IMG/VR virus record: IMGVR_UViG_3300030104_002039
Coordinates: 1 to 51,364 of that record
From: a virus
Length of the DNA: 51,364 nucleotides
Strand: one strand, 5' to 3'
A model generated the notes under the pieces. That model was given only the letters and a program-made list of their open reading frames with translations, ran no database searches and was not told where the DNA came from. Positions 33,801 through 41,149 of the stretch are shown here, in pieces. The position numbers and the translations under genes were made by a program. How positions within the stretch are numbered: the first letter of the stretch is position 1; the number at the start of each line of letters is the position of its first letter.

Positions 33801-36456
33801 GTGTTTCTCTACCATATTTATCAAGAAAAACAACACCTAGTTGATATTCTCTGAGTGACTTTATAGATTTAACAGCATTCAAACCTTGGTGCTCTCCAAA
33901 AACAGCAAAATTAAAACTAGGTTCGAAAGAATTTATTCCTGGTAAATTATTTAAATTATCAAGGTCATAACCTTGCACATAATTTCCATATATAATCCTA
34001 TTACCACTAACGTCTTGTGCTAAAGCTTTTTTAGGAACATTATCCCATGATCTTAATATTTGATCAGAAGGTATAGCTGATTTAACCATTTCAGAATTAA
34101 TATTGTAATTCGGGGCATCAAACTTACCACTATTTGAAGTTGCAGATAATGTATCAACAATATATATATTTGGAGAAACTTCGTTTTTATAAAGTATTTC
34201 AACTTCATAAACGTCATCTGGCATATCAGATGTCCAATTTTTCAACCCAATATTGGTTACATTATTAGTCATCCCTATGTTGTATCCTTCAGTGGGATGG
34301 TAATTAAAAGCACCTGGTTCAAAAACAACATTTGTAAACGGTGAGATTGTAGAGTATTCATTATCTAAGTATTTCCATCTATAAGCAAATCTAGGAAATT
34401 TAAACTCAAAAGGTTTTACATCTTTTAACAACTTGTCAACAACATATTTTCTTTCTGCAAACCCAGGTGGAACAGACGGCGTACTACCTTGACGACCTAC
34501 AATTTTAACGCCTACCCTAGCATTACTACTGTCGTTATCTATTACGGTAACACTATTTATATGACCTACATAACCAATATTTGATGTTTGTAAAACTAAC
34601 GGTCCACTCTGCATATAGAACGTCATATCAGTAGTTGGGATAGGCTTATATCCACCTGTATTAATATTAAAAATATGATCCCCATCACTCGCACAGTTTG
34701 TTGCTATAGTACCGTCGTTGTTGTAGTAGATGTAAGGGAAATTGTTACCGCTATAAATGTCTCCATCTACTAATATTCTAGGGCTTAACTCTCCACTTAC
34801 GTAATTAGATACATTTACAATAATAGTATAACTACGGTTGTTAACAAAAGAGCCCAAGGGCATAGAAGCTGTTTTATAATAGTATTTTTCATAACTATTA
34901 GCCGATCCTGGAGCGTTTATTTCCATTCTTGAATCGTTAGCGTTGTAAGTCATTAAAGCGCTAGCACTAGGAGACATTCCCCAACCTTCTGGATTTGTAC
35001 CACTAATATTTGGTATACTAAGATCAGAGTTTTCAATCATATCACTAGCGGCGTCAACAAAACTATTTGCCCCAGTATCAAAAATTTTTACTTTTAAGTT
35101 CCAATCGTTTAAAGGTAGATCTGGTTGTGTTAATGTAGGTACTCCGTCTGGGGTAAAATTAAGATCGTAAGCTTTAAGAAGTAGGGTATCTCCAACTGCG
35201 TAATCTAAAGTAAAACCACTTTGACCTACAGTATCGGTTTCTATCTCCATGTAGAACTTATGTCCAAGGGCTCCAAAAGCATTATCAAAATTATACATAA
35301 GGGGTCCTGAGTTATTCCAATACTCATCTACAGTTCTTAAAGAAGAATCGTTTGCAGCGGTAGATCCTGATTGGCTAGCCGAAGTTCTAAATATACCAGC
35401 GTTTATTTTTCCAGGCGCAGGACCACTTGTTGCAACTTGTGCATTCAACATTGCCTTTGGCGCTGGCTTTATAACTGTTATGTGTTTTTCTTCAATATCT
35501 TTTGTTATACCTCTAGGCTCGTTTATAAGTTGTGTATGTGTAAAATTAGCGTCTTGTACATTTGTACCTTGTATACACCTGTTTATATTTATTTTTTTAG
35601 GTTCACCAAGATTATCAGTCCAAAATAACAAATCATTTATAATGTTTATACCAGTTATAACTTTATCATAACGAAACTTTAAAACAGTGTTATATCTATC
35701 AACAAACACTGGAGTTATTTCTTTTGTAACTGTATCGTATTGTATTATTTTACTTGCTTTAACCTCTAGTATTTCAACATTTTTTATAGTACCATTGTAG
35801 TCTGTATCGTCTTCAATAGCGAAATTAGTAGAAGTTTTTACCCATTGTGCAGTAACCCTGCTAGGTTTGTTTAAAAACGAAGAAGAACTTAGAACATCTA
35901 AATCAGTATTTAAACCAGGGCCACCTATATTAATATAAGGATTACCAGTACCTTGCCATATTTTTAATGTACCGTTGTACGTTGGAGCAACAACCTGGTC
36001 ATATGTTATTTCGTATCTAACGCCATCTTGTAAATTTAAAGAGCTACTTTGTAAAAACCCATAACTGTTGTAAATAGCACTAGCACCATTATTGTTTAAT
36101 ATCCAGTTGTTTTGTGAATCTGTCCAATCTTGTATTGGTTCAATATCTAAAGGAGTTCCGTTAGTAATAAAAAAATAAAGCTTATCATTAGCTTCATCTG
36201 AAATTGATCCAACACATTTATACCCTTCATATATAGAATCTACATAAGAAATTTGATTACCGTTTTCATCAGTAAAATAAGACTGGTTTGGTATTAAATA
36301 ATTACCTAATATGTTTTGAGCCGTACCAACATCAGAACCTTCTGAAGTCGAGACCTGTATATTCATCGCGTCCGTATACTCTCCATTTGGAACAAGTCTT
36401 TCATCAAGATCTTTGTTCATTTTACCACCGGTAAAATTATGCTTAATCTCTGGCAT
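27895..36456 (-). CDS. Giant tail hub / beta-propeller 'stabilisation' protein (P22 gp10-like, crAss-like muzzle)
   Basis: A 2853-residue beta-rich protein. The start, FTGGKMNKDLDERLVPNGEY followed by TDAMNIQVSTSEGSDVGTAQNILGN, is a hallmark I know from crAss-like and marine podovirus tail proteins related to the P22 stabilisation protein gp10. Many blades of the type YRFGNDTND and KRLYFMNGTD follow, with a well-conserved region around residues 1950-2150 (DSDILALCEDKILKILANKD; SRDGLTPISDHGMKDWF) and a WFNYIRG motif at about 2500. At least three jelly-roll, carbohydrate-binding-like inserts can be suspected at about 105-232, 470-640 and 2585-2750. The protein probably closes the tail and contacts the surface. 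It follows a ring/adaptor gene by four bases. Confidence 0.75.
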   Translation of the reverse strand: MPEIKHNFTGGKMNKDLDERLVPNGEYTDAMNIQVSTSEGSDVGTAQNILGNYLIPNQSYFTDENGNQISYVDSIYEGYKCVGSISDEANDKLYFFITNGTPLDIEPIQDWTDSQNNWILNNNGASAIYNSYGFLQSSSLNLQDGVRYEITYDQVVAPTYNGTLKIWQGTGNPYINIGGPGLNTDLDVLSSSSFLNKPSRVTAQWVKTSTNFAIEDDTDYNGTIKNVEILEVKASKIIQYDTVTKEITPVFVDRYNTVLKFRYDKVITGINIINDLLFWTDNLGEPKKININRCIQGTNVQDANFTHTQLINEPRGITKDIEEKHITVIKPAPKAMLNAQVATSGPAPGKINAGIFRTSASQSGSTAANDSSLRTVDEYWNNSGPLMYNFDNAFGALGHKFYMEIETDTVGQSGFTLDYAVGDTLLLKAYDLNFTPDGVPTLTQPDLPLNDWNLKVKIFDTGANSFVDAASDMIENSDLSIPNISGTNPEGWGMSPSASALMTYNANDSRMEINAPGSANSYEKYYYKTASMPLGSFVNNRSYTIIVNVSNYVSGELSPRILVDGDIYSGNNFPYIYYNNDGTIATNCASDGDHIFNINTGGYKPIPTTDMTFYMQSGPLVLQTSNIGYVGHINSVTVIDNDSSNARVGVKIVGRQGSTPSVPPGFAERKYVVDKLLKDVKPFEFKFPRFAYRWKYLDNEYSTISPFTNVVFEPGAFNYHPTEGYNIGMTNNVTNIGLKNWTSDMPDDVYEVEILYKNEVSPNIYIVDTLSATSNSGKFDAPNYNINSEMVKSAIPSDQILRSWDNVPKKALAQDVSGNRIIYGNYVQGYDLDNLNNLPGINSFEPSFNFAVFGEHQGLNAVKSIKSLREYQLGVVFLDKYGRETPVISNETFVDAVEQDESQNQNKLVVSFNNDNYPLNMEYMKFFVKETSGEYYNMAMDRFYDAGDNNVWITFPSSERNKIDLDTFLILKKGLESNDQIIQKARYKVLAIENEAPEDIKYKKLKIESKTHDTTQSGTQFDVFADDIDDAPLVGVNVFKLKYQPFFQSTGSDLHNEEGLLYIEFEDKTNGITSNRYRVSSVTTDWDGLSAGAGTAYYSFITEKPFEGDVSFIVNNSSNPTAVENGISFCVYRYSVENTKEFTGRFFVKINNDDIFNGEIAVKSVIEEEYRVAKTRKLYFMNGTDHNIKHSHNVTGQRHGAYHDDSVYQHVSNGGGIATFNPVSGNDDSYFTWITGIGIDSGTVVQRDNHFGRFAPFFRNYEYTESSEELYDAITPYDGNNLVPSNIALPASTTEKHAGQYRFGNDTNDWKFEITYITTPINDTYMGYYKPAGDTDPTYACVDPGTGAALFGNTGFNIKAKAKIADGSGYTASERAGKFNSKMEQEKGEVWFIDKGKYEGYRYDPGIHWQYTSPNQGQRPGIDTANGKINIGMGGIYYEDVGYSTYGSTSAGGVAVQGVFGVGHYDVYGENPNYQHDGIVKLVNKFYPGSKFRWKDDPTREVYTIQTGQKLWRPFRHSSTEFPYARAYSSGDWPLSGQTTSIYHGDQTQVLAQLSTNTSVTWDLPYRNSSGTKTMNWDPTNGGTLGPIPNGLYLPTTNAISATVYTTHLVLRLSSLTCTDPVFGSRDISEGMIMTSYNNGGVSLDGSNSHQELLVHRIVPVGNNYDLRLIGYREPNFSYGTTGGLYSDMGTYKGTPIRFYAHESMRAGGTAINTAQQIIFQQAAMNGYSQYSVNRINAQDQDQQGFSLSDPGVGAVGYEIEFLEEIDAEPEMPTNPAIWETEPKETTTDIDLYYEASNAIPIKLNLENYENAIPRGSAIAHVQNANSINSLNRFYKLSYHSSPVGTSWPSGTSGYYLEINNKFGDPLLDPIVGGQYINVGDQIKITSISGQSVSLTVTGWWGATNISDGRIPSGGAGIYINESLYNQDTEHELSWYNCISFGNGVESDRIRDSFNLQTLTNGAKVSTTFDPYKEEHRKYGLIFSGIYNSISGENGLNQFIAANKITKDVNPIYGSIQKLHSRDSDILALCEDKILKILANKDAVFNADGNSQLTANINVLGQTVPFVGEYGISKNPESFVSEAYRAYFTDKVRGAVIRLSRDGLTPISDHGMKDWFRDNLKLNKTLIGSYDDKKEEYNISLQETNDTVSFREDVKGWVSFKSFTPENAVSCANEYYTLKSGRLYHHHNENSLRNTFYLDAVEVENIGPHPSLGTNGQYFWFNPETFITLDGWSGTSTWITKIKQYRKGELIYDGAVALFGSLSGNALENEQGQLLAHGRRELDPGVGNYGLQSTAGLANSGAASGQWQVGDLVVIDPGVNNLNARDKYTESSVNLLFNDNPGSVKTFHTLDYEGSQARTEGLRHVKVIDNDIATSGFNAGDVFVINEEGIDKLIDMIGPVTSDPYPWYIGDTYVKVYREINGIVQYVTTGQIQFYPNGDFTDSRPVGYFTTQNNDWKVGDIITTFNEERSIGAFNTKFNDGWYTETVKTNKQEGSLIEFVEKEGKWFNYIRGLNSTVTTEIDVGSFNAQGLGSILDVEGFESGTAPGSQNKFTINFSDNINSSVSIGDTIYTTTTLETTITTIGPDLVPNMTLANGWSDSAGTLASGIQVDWSNPNNVILDHDGFLPFSFPQQAHVNIISPEITLVDGNTYEATITTGNIKIGGVIDGDPNAVTFSVHGGGSTINFEPMYSNQTATYQFTFNEPALPGANLSSTLNLQFFVMALIYGGGWSDGTSTYVEIQDMTLKDITETVELGENQLQNNLFGTPASDLFKLGTVLDYTDTSITIATDPATGVVDTFKAQQLVTAYTMFVKPEVVNTSSLLGYFADVNIKNNSLVKAELFSVGAEVTESSK

Positions 36457-36459
36457 GTA

Positions 36460-37959
36460 CTAGTGTTTTATTTGTTTTGATTTACCCCTTAAAATTTGAG
36501 TTAATTCTTCTAATTTAAAATTTGATAGTCTAAGTTTTGCTTGTCTAGTAGCGGCAAATTTTTCTTTTTTAAATCTAGGTGCTAATTGCTGATGTATTCT
36601 GTTAGAGGAAGTAGACAGAATAGCGTAAGCTATATGTTTGTACATAGCTTCTTCAGCAAATTTGTGTACTTGCATCTCTTCGTCTGTACCAAGACTATCG
36701 CTTATATAATCTAAGATCACAGTTTTTCCTGATATATTAGAGCTAAAATATATTCTTCCAAGCATTTGATCTATATAAAAAGATCCGTTAACTTGAGCTT
36801 GTGATGGTTCTAACCCATAACGTTCTCCATTATATGGCCAATAAGTATCGTCTTCATAATTATCAGCATTGTTTTCTGATGGCGTAACAGACTTGTAATT
36901 AGTCCAGGTAGTTGAATCTCCTGTAGTTTGTAAAACGTGAGAAACGGCGTCACAAGTTATTACCAAATCATCAACTTTATTTTCACTATTACTCAGTGAT
37001 GTATCAGTAAAGCTTTCAATAAAACTAGTTATTAATAAATAAACTGTAGTTTCATTACTAACATCGACATTTGTAACTTTAGAGGTTGATTCTACACCAG
37101 TACCATCATTAAATTTTAACAAAGCTCTATTGCCCCCAACGGTGTATATATCAAATACTTCATCTATATTGTTAAGCGAAGGATTAATAGCAAAATTTGG
37201 ATTACTTCTAGATGGGTCATAAGTGCCAGAGTTTACGTTTGGATATGTTAGTGTACTAATACCAACTCTTACTGTTCCAACACCTTTACCAGTAACAGCA
37301 ACAGCTGACGTTCCAGCTGCAGATAAATCTAAAACGTCTATATTTGTAACATCTATTTCTTGGTAAACAGCGTAAGCTCTACTAGTAAAACTAGAGCTTG
37401 CAGGCGGTATAGGGGCACTAGCACCGTGTTCAAAAGTTAACTTTTCATTAACTATATGTACTTTGTCTGTTGAATTAGTAGTATGTTTTGTCCAATCAGC
37501 ACCAGCTGTTAATATACTTGTCCCACTTGAAAAATCACCTTTAGTAACAAGGCTATCTGATGGTTTTGTAAAATCATAAGATTTATCTGGGTCTTGTTTT
37601 ATATTAAAAGGATTTGATGTATGTTTAGTTGAATACAAAGGATGTTTTACACCAGAGCTATCGCTCCAAGATATTTTTGTGTAATTAACATAATCGTGAG
37701 GAAGTATCATTGTTAATGAAGGGGGAAGTTCTATCTCTTGCGATTTAACAGACTTAAAAGTATCAAAAGAAAGTTCTTGTAATGCTCTTTGAGCAAAAAA
37801 AGATATATCAGCTCTTTTTATTTTTGGTATTATTTTATTTTCACCTACATAAGCTATTGTAAACTGAGTTATAATATCATCCAATGAAGTAAATTGATAG
37901 TTCCCTAAATCGTTACCTAAATAATATTCTCTTTGTGTAGTACTGTCTAGTAATCCCAT
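36460..37959 (-). CDS. Head-tail ring/adaptor protein with inserted beta domain
   Basis: A 499-residue protein. Residues 1-135 (ISFFAQRALQELSFDTFKSV, LPHDYVNYTKISWSD) and 340-499 (GLEPSQAQ, EEMQVHKFAEEAMYKHIAYAIL, KLRLSNFKLEE) match a ring/connector protein known from crAss-like and marine podoviruses. Residues about 136-338 look like an independent beta-sandwich insertion (KGDFSSGTS…DWTKHTT…IDVTNIDVLDLSA…VDDLVI), with the strand order of carbohydrate-binding jelly rolls. The helical ends would sit in the neck; the insert would point outward. It lies between another neck protein and the tail hub. Confidence 0.72.
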   Translation of the reverse strand: MGLLDSTTQREYYLGNDLGNYQFTSLDDIITQFTIAYVGENKIIPKIKRADISFFAQRALQELSFDTFKSVKSQEIELPPSLTMILPHDYVNYTKISWSDSSGVKHPLYSTKHTSNPFNIKQDPDKSYDFTKPSDSLVTKGDFSSGTSILTAGADWTKHTTNSTDKVHIVNEKLTFEHGASAPIPPASSSFTSRAYAVYQEIDVTNIDVLDLSAAGTSAVAVTGKGVGTVRVGISTLTYPNVNSGTYDPSRSNPNFAINPSLNNIDEVFDIYTVGGNRALLKFNDGTGVESTSKVTNVDVSNETTVYLLITSFIESFTDTSLSNSENKVDDLVITCDAVSHVLQTTGDSTTWTNYKSVTPSENNADNYEDDTYWPYNGERYGLEPSQAQVNGSFYIDQMLGRIYFSSNISGKTVILDYISDSLGTDEEMQVHKFAEEAMYKHIAYAILSTSSNRIHQQLAPRFKKEKFAATRQAKLRLSNFKLEELTQILRGKSKQIKH

Positions 37960-37963
37960 TTAT

Positions 37964-38731
37964 TTATTGTTTTTCTTGTTGAATTTGAGCCGTTTGTAAT
38001 CCAGCCGCGATTTGTGTTAGTTGAGGTTTTTCTATAGTAACACCAGACAACGCTAGTATTCTATAAACTAGCTCCACTTCTTCTGATTGGTGTAACTGGA
38101 AATCTGTAGAGTTATTAGCATTATATAATGGTTTATTATTTACAACAATATAAGACCAATTAGGTTTTAATGGTTTTGCAATAAAATCTAATAGAATTTC
38201 AGGTTCGCTATCAAGCAGAATAGGTGCGGGATATATTCTTGTAACCGGTCCACTTCCCGTCCCTAAAAATCCCTCGTGCTCAGCATATACTGGCCTTGTC
38301 TTCGACCAAACCCCTAATGGTGAGTTACCATATCTATCTAGTTCGTTTACTTCAATGCGTTCCGCCACCTTATATCCATTTCCATAATTTACTCTTAATC
38401 TAGTTAGTCTATATAAATCTTGAGTCATTGCAAAGTTAACTATATGATCTACATCTTCACTCGTACTACTTAGATCAATTGGAAAATCTCTTCTTTCGAA
38501 TATACTTATTTTTTCTTGTATATTTGAAACTATATCAGAATGTGAAAAATCATTCCCAGGTAATCTAGCAAATTGATTTAAATCGTAAAAATATTGTTCA
38601 AATATTTCCATTTGAGCGTGGTCGGCAAATAAGTTAAATTCTTGTGGTGTTATATAACCCCTCTGTTCTTTGTTAGCTAATGCTAATACTTTTTGATAAA
38701 CTCTATCTACACTTATTTTTCCTATTGCCAT
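37964..38731 (-). CDS. Head-tail connector / neck protein
   Basis: A 255-residue, helix-rich protein. The N-terminal segment (VDRVYQKVLALANKEQRGYI, TPQEFNLFADHAQMEIFEQY, FYDLNQFARLPGN) is a strongly conserved marker of marine podovirus and crAss-like neck proteins. The middle is beta-rich (YRLTRLRVNYG, RIYPAPI, DFIAKPLKPNW) and the C terminus a Gln-rich helix. The place directly before the next ring protein supports an adaptor role between portal and tail. A leader hairpin (38754-38779) lies just upstream of its start. Confidence 0.7.
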   Translation of the reverse strand: MAIGKISVDRVYQKVLALANKEQRGYITPQEFNLFADHAQMEIFEQYFYDLNQFARLPGNDFSHSDIVSNIQEKISIFERRDFPIDLSSTSEDVDHIVNFAMTQDLYRLTRLRVNYGNGYKVAERIEVNELDRYGNSPLGVWSKTRPVYAEHEGFLGTGSGPVTRIYPAPILLDSEPEILLDFIAKPLKPNWSYIVVNNKPLYNANNSTDFQLHQSEEVELVYRILALSGVTIEKPQLTQIAAGLQTAQIQQEKQ

Positions 38732-38753
38732 AATTTCTTTTTAGTTTGTAGTT

Positions 38754-38779
38754 TGCAATCGCCCCGTAGAGCGACTGCA
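38754..38779 (-). promoter_or_regulatory. Leader hairpin upstream of the neck-protein gene
   Basis: A nine-base inverted repeat TGCAATCGC/GCGACTGCA with one mismatch and an eight-base loop lies in the 60-base gap before the neck-protein start. It is the most GC-rich stretch in its surroundings. No T-run follows in either direction, so it is more likely an RNA processing or stability hairpin than a terminator. Confidence 0.4.
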
Positions 38780-38791
38780 TCTACAGTTAGA

Positions 38792-39610
38792 TTAATTTAA
38801 TCTTTTTTCAATATTGGAGTAAATCTCCATACCTTCGTCAGTTTTAAACCAAGCAGCTAAAGCTGAATAAGGGTGTTCATCAAACGGAACATTCATTAAC
38901 TTTCTGTCATTAGAACCCCATGAAAAAGTTCTTTGATCAGAAGACAATTTTAATATCCCCATTTCAGTTGCTCTAATACCAAAGTTTCTAAGTACGACAT
39001 TTTCATCGTTTACTAACTCTAAGAACAACTCTGGGTTTCTCTTAGCGTATAATAGTAAATCTCTTTTAAGTTCCTTAGAACTCATTTCTGATACCTTAGA
39101 ACCGACTTCAACACGCATAATAGCTTCAGCCATATCTATATCCATAGATTGAGCGGCGTTCAATGCTTCTATTTCTAATTCTAAGTTTTGAACTTCATTG
39201 TTAGCTACAGCCTCTGGTTTCCACTCGTAATAAATAATACCGTTCATTGGGTGGTATTTTGAAAGTAGTTTTTGTAATACTGTTTTTTCTTTTGGTACGT
39301 TTAAGTATCCGTTTCTAAAAATAATATGAGATAATCTTTGATCACCTTTCATCTCATCCACAAACGTTGTTCTTTGGTTTTCGCAGTATTTTAATTCTCT
39401 CTCATAACCTAATTCTTTATCAAACCAATATATGTTTGCAGATTTAATCATTTTAGATAAAGGTTTTTTATCGCCTTTTAACATATACATCCTATCCTTT
39501 ATTTCCCATTTAGGTTTTTTAGATTCAACTTTTTTAGGTTTTGGTGTTTCAACAACCGGTGTTTCAACAACAGGTACCTCTACCTTTTCTGTTTTTTGTT
39601 TTTTTGCCAT
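38792..39610 (-). CDS. Conserved virion-associated protein downstream of capsid
   Basis: A 272-residue protein. The first 35 residues are a Lys/Val/Pro/Glu-rich, probably flexible leader (PVVETPVVETPKPKK repeats). The body includes MYMLKGDKKPLSKMIKSANI and WFDKELGYERELKYCENQRT, then FRNGYLNVPKEKTVLQKLLS, a pattern recalled from marine T4-like and podovirus structural regions. The C-terminal half is helical. It lies between the capsid terminator and the neck genes; a head-associated role is inferred. No catalytic motif was found. Confidence 0.6.
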   Translation of the reverse strand: MAKKQKTEKVEVPVVETPVVETPKPKKVESKKPKWEIKDRMYMLKGDKKPLSKMIKSANIYWFDKELGYERELKYCENQRTTFVDEMKGDQRLSHIIFRNGYLNVPKEKTVLQKLLSKYHPMNGIIYYEWKPEAVANNEVQNLELEIEALNAAQSMDIDMAEAIMRVEVGSKVSEMSSKELKRDLLLYAKRNPELFLELVNDENVVLRNFGIRATEMGILKLSSDQRTFSWGSNDRKLMNVPFDEHPYSALAAWFKTDEGMEIYSNIEKRLN

Positions 39611-39621
39611 AATATAATATA

Positions 39622-39669
39622 TAATAAAATTAATAAAAATAAAGGGTCGAGGCCGAAGCCTCGATCCTT
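39622..39669 (-). terminator. UUCG-capped terminator after the major capsid gene
   Basis: On the minus strand a stem of about eleven base pairs (GGATCGAGGC…GCCTCGACCC, one mismatch) is closed by the stable cUUCGg tetraloop. A T-rich tail (TTTATTTTTATTAATTTTA) follows. It begins 15 bases past the end of the capsid gene. A partial stop here would raise capsid mRNA relative to downstream neck genes. Confidence 0.85.
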
Positions 39670-39683
39670 AATATAATAAATGC

Positions 39684-41129
39684 TTAGTTCATTAACATGA
39701 AGTTGTTAGCACCTTGAGTAACTAAACATCTTTCAGATAAGTAGTTTACTCGCATTGCATCTAACTCAGATGTAGCAGCTCCAACAGAACCAGTAACCCA
39801 AGTCTTCATTTTTCTATCATCAGTTTGTGAAGCTCTATAACGTACGTGCAAGAAAGGTCTCTTAAGATTTTTTCCTAACATTTGGTCATAAACTGAAGAT
39901 ACACCAGCAGGAACAATAACTCCTCTAATTGCATCAGCAGTAGCTCTTGCGTTAATAGCACCTCTAGTACCAGCATCGTTTAAGTATTTCCAGTCAGATT
40001 TGTAGAAGTCATAAGATCCACGTCTAAAACCAGAGAAACCTAAGTTTAATGCCATGTCTTCAGAATTGTCAAATACTCCGTAAGAAGTACCACCAGCTCC
40101 GTAAGAATTCATAGAAGCTAACATGTCATCCATTGCTAACGACGTAGCTCTGTTTACAAACATCATGTTTTCTTCAATAGCACCTTGAGAATCAAACTCA
40201 GCTAAAATAGCGTCAAACTCAGCTAAATCAGTAGCAGCGTTAACACCAGTAACACCAGAAGTTGAATTACCTCTAGTAGAAATAGCATCAAATAAACCTT
40301 GAGTACCACCTTGTGGTAAAGCGCCACCGTTAGTTTGTGTATCAAGAGTTGTATCATTTGCGATTTCAACACCTTCAAGACATGTCATCTCACAGTTGTC
40401 AGCAAATCTCATTCTAGTTTCACCTTCAGCTTTTAAGTACCATAAGTAACCAGTAGCACCATCTTCACCAGCTACTTCAACCCAACCTACAGCAGAAACA
40501 TCTGATCCAGAAACGTGATACATGTCTCTTAAGATAACTGGCTTGTTAGTGAAAGATAAGAAATCTGGCTCGTTAGCCGTAGTATATGGAGTATCAGAAC
40601 CTTTAGGGAATTCAGAACCATACTTAAGAATAGTAACAGCCTCGTCACCCATACCAATACCAGCTTCACTTGCGTGACCTTGAGTGTAAGGTAAAACTGT
40701 AACAACATCAGTTGCTACAACAGTAACCCTACCTGGATACGTTACAGTAGCAGAAGCTACTAAACAAGTATCACCAACACGTAAACCATGAGATCCAGCA
40801 ACGTAAGTTGCATTTGTTCCAGCGTGAGCTGTAACTGTTACTTCAGAAGCAGACGCATCTATTGTACCTGTGTACGCTAAATGTAATCTACCTTGTTCAG
40901 ACCAGATGACTCTATCAGCCGTCATAGCCTCTTCAGCTCCTACTTGTGCAAGAAAACCTGAGATTGTTCTGTTTCCAAAAACCTCAGCTTCTTTTTCCAT
41001 AAGATCTGGTAAATATTGTTGTGCCCATCCTTCAGTAGCCGCCGTAGTAAAATCTACGTAATTTGAAGCTAATGTTGATTGGATTGGGCTTGGAGTCAAG
41101 TTAAGTGACCCACCTGCAGTAATTGCCAT
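39684..41129 (-). CDS. Major capsid protein
   Basis: A 481-residue protein with the size, composition and place of a HK97-fold capsid protein: after portal and scaffold, before neck genes, and followed by its own terminator. The N terminus is extended (SNYVDFTTAATEGWAQQYLPDLMEKEAEVFGNR, the N-arm helix). A central VIWSEQGRLHLAY region resembles crAss-like and marine capsid proteins. The interior has Ala/Gly/Val-rich strands and the end contains FLHVRYRASQTDDRKMKTWVTG. Codon use shows many common codons, as in highly expressed genes. No protease domain is fused. Confidence 0.8.
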   Translation of the reverse strand: MAITAGGSLNLTPSPIQSTLASNYVDFTTAATEGWAQQYLPDLMEKEAEVFGNRTISGFLAQVGAEEAMTADRVIWSEQGRLHLAYTGTIDASASEVTVTAHAGTNATYVAGSHGLRVGDTCLVASATVTYPGRVTVVATDVVTVLPYTQGHASEAGIGMGDEAVTILKYGSEFPKGSDTPYTTANEPDFLSFTNKPVILRDMYHVSGSDVSAVGWVEVAGEDGATGYLWYLKAEGETRMRFADNCEMTCLEGVEIANDTTLDTQTNGGALPQGGTQGLFDAISTRGNSTSGVTGVNAATDLAEFDAILAEFDSQGAIEENMMFVNRATSLAMDDMLASMNSYGAGGTSYGVFDNSEDMALNLGFSGFRRGSYDFYKSDWKYLNDAGTRGAINARATADAIRGVIVPAGVSSVYDQMLGKNLKRPFLHVRYRASQTDDRKMKTWVTGSVGAATSELDAMRVNYLSERCLVTQGANNFMLMN

Positions 41130-41149
41130 AATTTTAAATTTTTAAATTG

